DNA from: Hexactinellida sp. DTS-2022
Taxonomy: Eukaryota > Porifera > Hexactinellida
DNA: 64,000 bases
Assembly: GCA_028753945.1 (NCBI GenBank)
Contig: JAPNXP010000005.1
Span: forward strand, 186,001 to 250,000
Direction of reading: 5' to 3'
Shown here: positions 40,001-55,000 of the stretch, piece by piece
Layout: each line of letters begins with the position of its first letter
How positions within the stretch are numbered: position 1 is the first letter of the stretch
Notes under the pieces: generated by a model
Told to the model about the DNA's origin: nothing
What the model saw: only the letters and a program-made list of their open reading frames with translations
Databases searched by the model: none
Program-made: the position numbers and the translations under genes

Positions 40001-43000
40001 ATAGATCCCGTCACAACAATCTTATGGTTCTGATTACACGATGTATGTTGGTATAAATAGCGCTTGTATCCTATTCTCACACTCCGCATTACAATGTTAC
40101 GAATATCTTTTCTGAGACAAGCTATTCCATCAGCTCGCTCACTCAATACCAACAGCATTGCAAAAGATGGCATTCAAGCTAAACCCTTTGATAGTCTGCC
40201 AACCGCTAAGAAATTCCTCGGACTAGTGGATCTAGAGATGCTCAGGTATCCACGGAATAATTTCCATGAGTTCTTTGTTGAAAGAAGAAAGCAGTTAGGA
40301 GATATGTACATGTTCGCAGGTTCTGTATTTCACCAGAAGCGAGTTGTGATCAACACACCCGAATTGCTGTCAGAACTCAGTTCGAAAGAAGGGAAATATC
40401 CAAATCGGGGATTAATAATATCCAAACTTCTGGTGAGGGCCAAAATATCGGGTGGATTAAGAGCTGGAATGTTAGGGGAGGGGGAAGAGTGGAAGAGAAA
40501 TAGGGACCCGTTGTCAAAGAGGTTTCTAAAGCCCAAGTTTATGACGGACTACATACCGAGTTTCAGTAAGATCGCAAGGGAGACAGTTAGTGATGTAGTA
40601 CAGATAAGTAAGGCCGGAAAATCTGATTTTAATCAGATCATCGAGAGGCTGTCTCTATGGACAATCGATTCAGTTTACTTTCTAATGTTTCACAGAGAAA
40701 GAGACCCGCCAGGAGTGACACCGGAAGTAACACAGTTTATATCCAGCATTAGGGAACTTATTCGAAGTTCAGCAGATCTGAAATGGAGCGATACCAACCC
40801 GTACCTCGCAAGAAGGAGGCTGAAGACATTGGTAGCTTCCATTAAGTTTGCAGTAGACTTCACGAAAAAGCAAATGAAAATATCAAATGGAAAGCCACAG
40901 GACCCGAACAGAGCATCCTCTACCCTGCTGGAGTATCTACAGAATGATACTGATTTCGACGAAATGGCCATCATCGACAGTTTTGTTACTTTCCTTGGGG
41001 GCTCTCTCGATACGACTATAATATCTACACAATGGCTATGGTACAACCTAAGCAAGAGCCCTACTGCACAGGACAGAGTATGTGAGGAGGTACACTCTGT
41101 GGTGGGAGATAGTCCCGTCATAACAGCAGAGCACTACAACAAGCTGCACTACATTAAATGGTGCATGAAGGAGTCAATGAGGCTAACCCCTACCGGAAGC
41201 ATGTTCGGTCGAACTCTACCTCAGGACTGCACCATAGGAGGGGTGCGTATGCCTAGGGGCACACAGGTGCTGGCAGACCTGTATGGGATGGGACTGGACG
41301 AGAGGTACTGGAGAGAGGCTGGAGAGTTCCGGCCGGAGAGGTGGGAGAATAGGAGCGACATAGACCCGTTCTCCTACATCCCATTCGGAGTGGGACCTCG
41401 CATGTGTGTGGGGAGGCGTCTGGCGGAGGCAGAGATGCAGCTGATCACAGCTCAGCTCTGCAGGGACTACAGACTACACCTGGTGCAGGAACCCGAGACC
41501 AGCTTAGAGGTGCTCTTGATACCGAAAGGATTAAACCTCTCATTCGAGAAACGCTAGAACTCTTTTAGTATGAATAGATTCCGTAATTACTGCTAGCATA
41601 GTATTAGTCTTTGTTAACATTGGAACTTTATGGGGGGGGGGTATCACAAATCGTTTTAAAAGTCCAGTTGAACCTAGTTAGTAGGAACACCAGGGGACCA
41701 TCAAAATGTGTTCGCCTTATCCGGAATTCGTATTAACCAATATTATTTGTATTGAAATGAGTAAAATAGTGTTCGTATTAACCGTGTTCGTACGAACGAG
41801 GTTCTACTGTATTTTCTTTGCTTATAAATTTGTTGTGGATACAAGTAAAAGTTATATTCTACAGAAATGCAACAAATTGTAGGATATTTACGAAGCTGTG
41901 AAATCCCGAATTAAACTATAACCTTGATAAATGTTTTGACTATCTATAACCTTGCTACAAAGTACAGATTACCTTGCTGCTCCCAATCCTGTATTCGTTC
42001 TCATCTAGCTCCAGAGCTGTTATCAGAGCCTGCGACACATTCTTACCGTCCATGAATCCCTCTGGCAGGGCCTGGGGGGCCAGAATAGCGTATCTGAATA
42101 ACAAGCGATAAAGTGGTGTCTGGTTACATAGCGCCATTACCCATTGCATATGCTTGCATATCAGTGTATTATACAGACATTTGTAAATACGTCCTAATCC
42201 TGGTCTGATCCAATTTTCACCGTAACATTAATACCGTAACATATCGTAACATTAATTTGTGAATTAGGCGTATGAAAATTGGATCAGATCAGGATTAGGA
42301 GCGTATTTACAAACTTTACAAATGGCTGTATAATACACTGATTAGGAGCATATTTACAAATGGCTGTATAATACACTGATTAGGAGCGTATTTACAATGG
42401 CTGTATAATACACTGATTAGGAGCGTATTTACAAATGCCTGTATAATACACTGATTAGGAGCGTATTTACAAATGGCTGTATAATACACTGATTAGGAGC
42501 GTATTTACAAATGGCTGTATAATACACTGATCCCTACTACCTCACCTATGTCTAAATTCCTCAAATGGCATCCTATTAGGGAACCCCCTCCTGCATATCC
42601 TAATGCCTTCTAGCACGCCATTGCATCTCAACTGATGCAGCACTAACTGTGCGTCTATCAAGCCAGGCCGCTTCATCTCGTTAGGGATTATGCATCTCAC
42701 GAAGTGAGGCTGCGTGTTGTAGAGGTTGTCTAGGAGCTTCGAGAGCGAGGTCTAGTAAACAACAACAATATAGTAAATAACAAGATAGTAAACAACAACA
42801 AGATAGTAAACAACAACAATAAAGTAAACAACGACAAGATAGTAAACAACAACAATAGAGTAAACAACAATACATAGAAAACAACAACATAAAGTAAACA
42901 ACAACAAGATAGTAAACAACAACATAGTAATCAACAACAATAAAGTAAATAACAGCGAGATCGTAAACAATAACAAATAGTAAACAACAACAATATAGTA

Positions 43001-46000
43001 AATATCAACAAATTAGGAAACAAACCATAAATAGATGAAGGAACAATAATTAATGGAAATAAATAAAATTAAACAACAACATACCTTGTGTGTTTGTGCC
43101 ACTGTTGTGAATTTTGATCCTTTCTTTTGTCTAATTGGACCTAAACATAAACAAATTAACACATACCAGTCGGTTGCTATAGTTACAGCAGTTACCTGTT
43201 GCATCGCTGACAGCAATAAAATCTTCATAAATATTGCAAATGAGTGGTTCATTTGATTTCTTGAATAACTCTACCACACTCTCGTTAACCGGATCTTTAT
43301 TCTTAATCAACCACTCCCTAACTGTATATGGAACCTAAAAAAATGTTAGTTCCATATTAGTATAAACAATACGCGGGTACTATAACACAGCTTTTAATGC
43401 TAGCAACCAAATTGGCACAAAGGAATGTCAAGAATACAATTTAATAAAAACAAATTATCTTTTAACCTATCAATTGCATTATAAATGCTATCAAAATTCC
43501 CTCCCACGCGGTCCATGCGTGTTACAGAAGGTATCAATTTGTTGCGCAAGCATTTTCATCCGGGCGTCGAATTGTTTCCCGATCATATCACTCATTGCAC
43601 AACCAGGGGACCATCCAAACAGATTATTCTTAGTTCCAATTACAGAGTACCCGAAACGAGACACCATGGATTCCTCAAACAGAACAATCGCAATAACAGC
43701 ATCGCATTTTAACACCTGTTCTCTCAAGTTAAGTTTCGCGCTTGCCACAGATAAACTGACCAACGCCTCGAGTGAAAGAACCGAAATCTGACAGCTATTC
43801 GCATCAGATTGTCTGACCCGTCTGGATGCCAAATAGAAGTTGTTAATCAGCTGACTGCATTCCTCCGTCACCTCCGTTCGTATCGTAGAGGCGGTCTCGA
43901 TCCACTTTACGAGGTCACACCTCTCAAGCAAACTCTCACTCTTTACACCCATCGCTTGTTCTAAAATTAGATCGCTCTGCACATCATCAATCAACTCATC
44001 ATCTAATGTAGTGAACGCAAAAGTGAACAGATCTGTGAATGCCTTATGACAATATTTCTGTAATGTGCCTTGACTCAAAATAGATTTTGACACCTTTAGA
44101 TGTGTCGGCACTTTCTCACTACATATCCAAATAGTGGCGCTAAGTGGTATTTGTGCCACAGAGGGAGTAGCCATCTGTTTGTCCTCATTCGAGAGGCCCT
44201 TTGCAACTTTAACCGGAACCAACCCTGTATCCAAAGCCTTCTGTATTTTCTCTTTTTCGTCCTTTTTGAAGGAATCGAAATGTGGCATGAAACATATCCC
44301 ATCACTCGCTAATGGCAATACGCCACAAACCAGATCCCCTGGTGCTACGCCCTCCTTCTGAAACACGACTCCTATCTCACATTGGACACCCCCACTACTT
44401 ATGCCACCTCTGGGACACATTCTCAACCCGTACCCGAGTAACCTAGAAACTAGACTATGCTCTTGTGTTATTACGAGCATATGGATACTCCCTTTGTTCA
44501 TGTCACATTTCCCACCCACTAAGCTAAATAGTGTCGCCAGCTTAACACTACAGAATACGGTTGGATGGCAAACTTCGCTTGCGAAACTGAAAGCTAAACT
44601 AGCTACAAAACTCCACTCACTATACTCGCATGCCTTCTTTAATTGTACTAAATCCAATGGAAGATTATCTCGATCTAAACCAAGCGGACACTTTGTTTCA
44701 TTCCAGAAATTGTTAACTTCGATTGAGAGTGGGAGAGAAACAAATTGAGACGAATAATCAGCTCGTCCATACACGGGTTGACCCACAAAATTATAGGTGT
44801 GACCTAATTCAACTTCAGATACCTGCTTTCCTCTCAGAATAAGGCTAATCGGGTGAATTGATGTAGCATCCTTAGGTTTACTATCACTACTTTTTTCCTG
44901 TATACTTTGGCTTGGTGCACTATTTATAGGTTCTTGAAATATATTCTCACTCACGTCCATTGCTCCGATTTCCTTTATAGTTCCTATTTCCTTGCTAATC
45001 AGTTTAACTTTTAATTTCTGTTTCTGACACATAACTCTTTTGCTGACATTTTCCAGCAAAAGTCCCCTGCATACTTCACAGTTCATTTCTCTTCGAAACA
45101 CGTTCGATTCAGAAAACCCTACTTCGAAATGTCTGAATACGGGACTATTAGAGTTACTACAGTTCTTTCCCCTACAGCTATAGCTAGTGACCGTAACAAA
45201 CTTAGTAGTCTCTCCTATTGATACAACCTGACCGATCAACTGTATTATAGTTCCTATTCGCACTTTCCTAACTATATCATGGAAAGAAGAAGTGATACAA
45301 TAATCAGGTATAGAAATGTAGGACAAATTCACAGATATTTGATCAGGTTTTAGGAGAGAAATGAAATCATTTGAAGTCAACAGCGAGAAAATAATTTCTC
45401 TCAAATCTTTAACAGTATGGTTGTATGAGTTTATGAGTGCATTTCCTAATTCTTTGTGTTTTGTTAGAATTAATTGTGTGTCGATTTCAAGTGTGATTTG
45501 AAGGAAATCTGTTATATTTCGCGAGGTTTGCTCTCTCACTTGTTCAAGAATTGATTCCAATATTTTCGGAGTTTGGCAGATATATTCTGTAACGGCGATT
45601 ATAATACTCTGTTTGGAATCCATTTTAATAGTAAAATTAATTTTGCTTTTTATACGAATGTGAGAGCCTAATTTGCAATGAAATTCATATGGCATTAATT
45701 TGATTGGTCTTTATTGTAAGTAATTGTTTGTTTGTTGTTTGTAAATTTCGTGCAAAATTCGACTTGTCGTTACACGAACACCACTGTATGCAAGTTTGTT
45801 TGTTTGTTTGTTTATTTATTTGTTTGTTTGTTTGTTTGTTTGTTTGTTTGTTTGTTTGTTTGTTTGTTTGTTTGTTTATTTAATTATTTATTTATTTATT
45901 TATTTGTTTTTTGTTGTTGTTGTTATTTACTTACCATTCCCGCGTAATGCGCAATCTCGAAATGGGCGGTTACTTTACCAGTGCTGAACTTGCACTTAAT

Positions 46001-48185
46001 AAAGTTAGGAGACTTCCCCTCTTGTGCCGCAACTATCTTATCCACGTAGCTCTTGTCTGTCGCTTTTGGGAACAAACACTCTTCGTCCAACAAACTCAGT
46101 AGTCCCATCGGCTACAGAGTAAATGGTGTTAATGGAACTGGAACCAATTATATAATAAATAACTTATATGTAGACCGTATATAAATAGACCACTTTTTTA
46201 ACTTTTTACTTTTTTTTCCACTTTTTTAGTATTACCCATATACGCTGGTGCTTTTTGTCTGCTTAATTTATAAACGGTCTACAAATTGTTTGCTTAGTTT
46301 GTATGGGCTTTTATAGACCGTCTTGTTAATGCTACTAGGACCAATTATATAATCACATTATTTGTCATCAAATATATCCCAAATACAGTATTCATTAATA
46401 CCGGCTATAACCTCATTAATACACAATTTGTTTACTTTTATAAAACGTAAAAATATTATTTTACTCAATAGTTGACTTGTTTATCTACTTAATTATGTAC
46501 GTACTTATTTGTTTACATTTTGTGTACTTTTAGTGTACTTATTTGTTTACTAGTTTGTTTACTTAATTGTTTACCTTTTCTATGAGGTCAATACATGTCT
46601 GTAGATCTAATCCGAAGTCTATAAATGTCCATTCGATATTTTCCTTCCGATATTCCTCCTGTTCCATTATGAACATGTGATGGTTAAAGAACTGTTGTAG
46701 CTTTTCGTTTGTGTAGTTTATGCACAGCTGTTCAAAGCTATTCATCTGTAAACAACAACAATAACAACAACAATAATAAAAAGTAAACAAGTTGTTGTGC
46801 TAAGAATAAATTTATACTCACCGCGAAAATTTCGAATCCTGCTATATCCAATACACCGACGAAGAAATTTTTTGTTGACTAAACAAGAAAAGTTGTTTAC
46901 ATTTTGTTTACTTCACACAAGTATAATATAATATACAGTAGATTCTGTTAATAGGAACACCAGGGGACCGTCTTAATATGTTTGTATTATCCGGGATTCG
47001 TATTAACCAAAGTCACTTGCATGCACTTATATAGGCTAGGGGAATTAAACCTTGTACTCCTTAACCGATATTTCCCTTATCCGTGTTCCTACTAACGAGA
47101 GTCTACAGTACTGTATATATTACCTTAGTATCGAGTGTTTGGTTTATTCTGTCAACAATCCATTTGAACATTCTGTCATACAAACTCATCGACAGAGCTC
47201 CGATAGAAGCCATTACCTGTTATAATAGTACAATAGTACAATAGTACAATAGTATAGTGTTATAATAATATAGTGTTATAAAAGTACAATAGTACAATGT
47301 TATAATAGTATAGTATATAATAGTACAGTGTTACAATAATATATACACAGTCATGATACTGTACGTATATAGCGATAACTTATACATAACGGAATTTAAA
47401 ATTCATAATAAGCAGACGGAAATAGTTCATTACAGTAAAACCTTTAGAAAGTGAACACTCTGGGGACCAGCCAAAACGTTCACTTTTGAGAGGTGTTCAC
47501 TTTACATGATTTATCATAACGTGAGTCTAAAGCAATGGGAAAAATTTGGGAACGAGAAAAAGTGATCATGTTCATTTCTTGAAGGTGTTACTGTACAAAA
47601 CGTGATACTAAAAATTATACTTAAAATTATACTAAATGATACTAAAATGATACATAATGATACTATAAATAGAACATACCTGCTCAGCTGATCTGCCCTG
47701 GGAGACCCATTCGTTGCCGACTTTAATTCTAGGCTTCAGAAGGGACTTCTTCAGATCCTCAGACTTTATGCCTAATAAGTGTCCCACTTTATCTGTCACT
47801 ATAAATAGAATACTCATGTCAAATATGCAATAAGTGTCACTATAATAAATGGCATAATAAGTCGCTAACTAACGATAAAATGGTACTAAAATAACGATAA
47901 AATGGCATTAGAATAACGACATAATGTCACTAAATATCGATAAATGGCATAAATTGTCACTAAATATCGATAAAATGGCATAATATACCACTAAAGTGGC
48001 ACTAAAACTAAGTACTCACACTCAAACGATTCTTGAGTGAAGCTTGCTTGCTCCTCATTCCTTCTCTGAGTACACTTAACATTTCCGAATATCAGAATTG
48101 CTGACACTATTTGGAATAAGCTCTTTCTTTCCAAGTCTGAAAATCCCAGCGTGTCCATTGCACTCTAAAGAGACAGTGTTGTTGC

Positions 48186-48247
<62 letters not shown>

Positions 48248-48613
48248 GTTTGTTTGTTTATTCACTTATTTCGTTTGTTTATTTGTTCGTTTATTCACTC
48301 TGTTTGTTTGTTTGTTTGTTTGTATGTTGTTATTTACCATTGTTATTTCGAACTCCTTGCTATCATTTATTGAAGCAACAGTTTCTATGCCTTTTGATAG
48401 TATCTGATAATCCAATGGGTCTTTGCTCTTCAAGAAATCCTCTAAACAACAACAACAACAATAATAATAACAACAACAACAACAACAATAATAATAATAA
48501 CAACAACAACAACAACAATAATAACTACGTACAAGAATAACAAGAATAACAACAACAGCAACAATAACAACTATTATAATAATAACAACAACAACAATAA
48601 TAATAACTACAAT

Positions 48614-48651
<38 letters not shown>

Positions 48652-49057
48652 CTAACTTAGCTCTGTTTTATGAATGCACTTTAAGAGCTGATAGAATATG
48701 TGATAAGACCTCTCACCAGGCTGTTGTAAGATAACACGAGATTTCTCGAGCAAATCTTGGAAGTAAACAAATACATAATACATATATATAAATATAATTG
48801 TTGTTTGTCTATTTTATTTGTTTACTCACAATATTCTATGTCAGCACCAGCTATCTTCCCTGTATTGCTGAAATGAATCCGAATAAACTTCCCCTAAACA
48901 ACAACAACAATAACAACAATTGTTAACAAACATTTGCAAACAAATTAATATAAACTCACAAATCTTGAAGAGTTATCGTTTCGAATTGTTCTAGCATTTC
49001 CAAACGCTTCCAACACAGGATTAGCTTGTATCACCTTATCTTCCAGATTGGCATACT

Positions 49058-49088
<31 letters not shown>

Positions 49089-52000
49089 GATAAATAAAAT
49101 TTCCAACAAATTAACTAACGAACGAACGAACCAAACAATTTACTAACTTACTAAAATAAATACAGTAGACTCTCGTTAATAGGAACAGATAAGGGAAATA
49201 TCGGTTAAGGAATACAAAGTTAAATCCCCTAGCCTATACAAATGCATGCAAGTGACTCCGGTTAGTACGAATTCCGGATAAGATTTATACAGTTGGTGTT
49301 CCTATTAACAATAGTCTACTGTAAACAATACAAGATATAACTAGTGAACTAACTAACTAACCACCAACTAACGAATTAACAAATAACTAACTAACTAACA
49401 AATTAAACAAACAAATACAAGAACCCTCTATATAAATATACCCCTGGGGTATGCTACATGGTTACGCATATGCCGCATTGGTATGTAGCTACCTCGGTAT
49501 CTCTAACTCCAGTTCCAGCCACAGAAGCGAAGTATTGAATAACTTTCTTTGTATTTTCTGTCTTTCCAGCACCTGACTCTCCTCTATAAACACACACATT
49601 ATATGCATTCTACAGATGACCTTATTATACAGTAGAACCTCGTTAGTACGAACACGGTTAATACGAATTTCCGGTTAAGACGAACAAACAGTTCCACAAA
49701 ATCAGGTCCCTACAATGGCTATTCAACGGTTAATACGAACTCTGGATAAAGCGAACAAATTTACTTTCCGTTGGTGTTCGTATTAACGAAGATCTACTAT
49801 ATTTAGACGGTCTATAAAAACCCATACAAACTAAGCAAAAAATTGTAGACCGTTTATAAATTCTGTAGACCAAAAGTCCCTGCCATATATGGTAATAGTA
49901 TTTAAGTAAAAAAGTGAAAATTCACGGATATCCAGGGATTTAGCAATATTAATATACCCAGGGATGGTTGATAAGTATGTACGATAACTACGATTATTTA
50001 ACTAACTTACGTTATTAAAATAGACTGATTCTCATTGTCTACAGAAAATATGATTAATAAAACAAAAAGGTAAATGAACAAGGTATACTTAAATATTTGT
50101 AAACAACACAACAAAACAATAAAATACTAGTTACAAAGAATTATAAACTACTGTTATAACGAAAATTTATATGTAGATGAAGGGCAAAGGGTATTATAGG
50201 TAAATGCATTCCCTGAATAGACTTTGTCAAATGGGAATTGATTAATAATTATTGCTTGTAGTGGTGAAGTTGAAAAATGAATAATAATAGGTATGTATAT
50301 TTTAGCGAACATATCTAAATACTTAGCGTTTAGCTGATCCATCGCGAAGCTGCGAGATTAAGGGTATCAAAACATTTCTATGGGAGAAAAATCTAAAATT
50401 ACAGCTGTGCAGACAGCATATTTTGGTGGAGACATTGTTAGCCGTTGAACCACCAAATGAATATGCAGTCGGCACAGCTGTAATTTTAGATTTTTTATAC
50501 TAGAGTATGCTTGAAATTTTCCTCATTAAAAATATAATATTTTGATATTTGGACAAGTTATATAAATAATATATAATCTACTGTTATAACGAGCTAAGTA
50601 CTTTGGAAATATGATCTATTGTTATTCTAGACGTATTATTGAAACTAGAATTGAATAGCTGAACTCTTAACCACATTCCTTACAATATCCTAGTAACGAG
50701 ACATAACTACATACACGTGTATAACTCGTGTTGTTGTGTACTACCACATTATACTCACATCATCGTATCATCATTGTTGTTTGTTTCAACAAACAAACCA
50801 TAACCAGCTATAAATACACAGATTATTCATATCAACCAATTCATACCTAAACTATTCAACTATTCTTCTACAAACAATCAAATGGCAGCTCGCTATCCCA
50901 TTCCCCCTCCAGCAGCAGACCCCGTAGAGACACGAATAAACAGAGCCATAGACGGCCTCATAGCGCTACTGAATCTCCGCAGAGCTCAGCTGCTGACTCA
51001 GGTCCGCGACGCACGCGAGGAGAAGAGAGCCGCAGAGGTGGCTCGACAAGAAATGCGCACACAACTAACCACCGCCCGGACAGCTCTACAGACACTTTTG
51101 AAGGAGAACCCCCTAAAGTCCATGCAGGAGAGAATGGTCTCAGAACTGGAACAGAAAATGAGGGAACTGAGAACGAACATTCCAGCAGAGACAGAATTAA
51201 GGTGGCGGTGCGACACACGAGACCTCGAAGTGAGCATTTCCCGTCTCGGAGAGATTGCACAGGTACCAGTAGGGCCTAACTACGCCACATTCCATTTGCC
51301 CACTGTCGCTACTGGGAAACAAGGTTCAGGTCCTGGCGAGTTGAATTATCCATTTGGTGTCGCGATTAACGAAGCTACAAACCAGATATTCGTAGCTAAT
51401 TATGGCAACAACAGAGTAGAGATATTCTCCGAAACAGGAGAGTATCTCAATCAGTTAGGTGACGGACAGCTATATAGACCACATGGCATAGCTATTCATG
51501 GGAATAGTTTGTATGTTAGTAGCAACTGGATACACACTGTAAGCAAACACTCGCTAACTGATTTTAGCTTCGCTAAGCGGATTGGTAAGTGGGGATCGAA
51601 TAACGGAGAATTCCAACATCCCAAACAGCTAACAACAGATCCCAATGGACAGGTGTTTATTGCAGATTGCGGTAACAACAGAATCTGTGTATTCGACACA
51701 GACCTAAACCATATTAGGAACATCACACATCAGGCATTATCAGACCCATATGACGTCAAGCTATCGCATGACCGCGTATACGTACTGTGTCCATACAAGA
51801 ATCCGTGTATGCTGGTACTGTCACTAGAGGGAGACATGCTACACTCTCTCATTAGCAGAGGAGAAGGAATGGATGTGTTAAACCCATGGTTCTTCTGTTT
51901 GGACACAAACAACAACATTGTCATTAGCGATGGAGACACACACTCCATTCGTGTATTCTCCCCAGCAGGCAACCTCCTACACACCATAGGAAGAAAGGGA

Positions 52001-55000
52001 GACGAACAAGGAATGTTATATTATCCCCAAGGAATAGCTATGGATACAAACGGGAGATTAGTTTGTGTGTCAAGCAACAAAAACTACGGTCTACAAATAT
52101 TCTGTTAACTTATAGTATCAGTTCTTATATGTTATTTTTGTGTGAAAGTAAGCAATAAAAATATTTCCTAATTTTCTTTACTGAAATGAATTTAAAATAT
52201 AAACAATAAACAAACTAACTAACTAAGAAACTAACTAACTAACTAACAAACTAATTAATAACAAACTAACTAACTAACAAACAAACAAACTAACTAACAA
52301 ACACACAAACATACTTACTAACAAACTAACTAATTAACTAACAAACAAACAAACAAACAAACTAACTAACAAACACACAAACTAACTAACTAACAAACAA
52401 ACTAACTAACAAACAAGCAAGCTAACAAATTAACTAACAAACAAACAAACAAATAAACAACCTAACTAACTAACAAACTAACAACAAACAACCTAACTAA
52501 CTAACTAACAAACAAACAAACTAACTAACTAACAAACAAACAAACTAACAAACAAACAAACAAACTAACTAACAAACTAACAACAAACAACCTAACTAAC
52601 TAACTAACAAACAAACAAACTAACTAACTAACAAACAAACACACAACCTAACTAACTAACAAACTAACAAACAAACACACAAACTAACTAACTAACAAAC
52701 AAACAAACTAACTAACTAACAAACAAACAAACAAACTAACTAACTAACAAACAAACAAACAAACAAACAAACAAACACCAAACTTACTTCTCAACACCTG
52801 TTGATAAGCTTGGTCTGTGATACCATATATGTGAGGTGGCATTTCGAACCTTTTCTTGCCTCTATACATTTGTACCACTTTATCAGAGTAGATAGGGAAT
52901 AGCTTGTAGGGGTTGATTGTCACACAAAACAATCCGGAATAGGTCTATAGAAGTTCCAATCGTCAGTTTGGTAACCATAGTACAGTGGATACCGGATATA
53001 AGAACATCGTCGGGAACTGCATATAATGTTCTTATAACCGACATGTTCTTACAACCGGCATGTTCTTATAACCGGCATGTTCTTATAACCGGCATGTTCT
53101 TACAACCGGCATGTTCTTATAACCGGCATGTTCTTATAACCGGCATAAATTATACAGGGTGTATGCCTAGATGGCAACCGTTTTCCAATATAATGTTCTT
53201 ATATCCGGTATGTTCTTATAACTGGTGTTCTTATATCCAGTATCTACTATATTTAATAATAAATACAGTCAGGTCTGCTTATTATGAACAAGATTTCGTC
53301 TGCTTAATGTGAAGATTTTTTATTATGAACAAGCCCTATGGTCCCAATTTAACAACTTACATAGGGTTTGTATTAAATTGAGTTCGCTTATTATGAAGTC
53401 TCTCTATTATGAACACAATTTTTGGTCCCTTGAATGTTCATAATAAGAGAACCTGACTGTAGTTATATTGTGGTATTAGCCTATAATGAGTTGCAAATTT
53501 GTTAGGAATATTTAATCTTATTTAACAGAGATAGTATTTGTTTAACACACTTTATTTTGCAAATTAAATCAATGTACAGTAGAACCTTGTTAGTAAGAAC
53601 ACCAGGGGACCGTCAAAATGTGTTCACCTTATCCGGAATTCGTATTAACCAATATTATTTGTATTGAAAAGGCTTTGAAGGGGACTGAATTAGTGTTCGT
53701 ATTAGCTATACTCTTGTAGGGACTGTTAACTATTCTCATAATTAAATTTAAATAGTTATTTTATTCATATAAAATAATTATTAATTCGTACCCCAAGTAT
53801 TGTTAATTGGAGGATTTATTGTCATATGGGCCCTATATGTTGTATATTGTAATACTTCCTATGATTGTATAAAATGTATATGAACATTCAAGGGACCAAA
53901 AATTGTGTTCATAATAGAGAGACTTCATATTAAGCAGACGAAAAATTGTCCACAATAAGCAGACCTTACTGTATTGTTAATTGAAGGATTGAATGTCAGT
54001 TAAACCTAAATAATTCGCCTTATTTTACATATGAATGGAAAGTGTACAATTTGAGAGAGTCTGTTAAAACTCACATAAATTAAGTTGGACCGGTATCTCT
54101 CTTTCAGATTCTGTAGAACCGAGGCTTCGTTCAAATACGTTAGTTCTGCCATATCTTCCGATTTGTCGAATTTAGACGGATTCATCTGTTCCGTGTTCTC
54201 AATGTGAACATCCAATTTCTATAAATAGAAGTGTGTTAGTATACAAATACAAATACAAATACAAATACAAATACAAATACAAATGCAAATGCAAATGCAA
54301 ATACAACAACAACAACAACAATTACAACAACAACAACAACAACAACACACTTCTCAAACTTCATTGATAATATCCTGTCTCATTTAATTTGTATACTGTA
54401 GTTACAATAAGCTACATAGCAGCAATTAAATCATTAAAACAATATTCCGTCAAACCAAAAAATAACATACTAACCCAGGTACGTTTATAAGCGAGTTATA
54501 CCGAAATGATTTTATCCTTATACGTATAGTTAATTGGAACACGGATAAGGTGCACAAAGTTAAATTCACTTATTCTATACTGAATGCTACAAGTAATTCC
54601 AGTTAATATGAATTTTGGATATTACGAAACAAATTTCGACGGTCCCCTGGTGTTCCTATTAACGGTAGTTTACTGTATTCTCATATAAGCGATATTCGCG
54701 AGTCGCATTTTACAAGAAATTTGCTTTCTAACAAGTATTAGAGGAACGGAATTAACATTAAATGCTCGCTTGGCCTGGGGCCTGAAATAACTAGCTAATA
54801 GAGCATTATTTAATATATATTATAATATAATTAGAGCAATTACTATGAGCATCTGTAGTCTAATTAGTAGCGTTTTAATGATAGCAACTAAATCCTACGT
54901 CAATTACATAACCAAGTTTTGTCAGTAATCATTAATTTCCTGAAACTTTCGGAATCTGTTTATGTGGTTGTAAATTCACTAAATTGTAATAGCATCAAGT

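Noticed and set aside
40690..41121. Antisense frame in P450 copy 2 (and 38253-38459, 38934-39485 in copy 1)
   Set aside because: Shadows of the P450 coding frames; no recognisable features.
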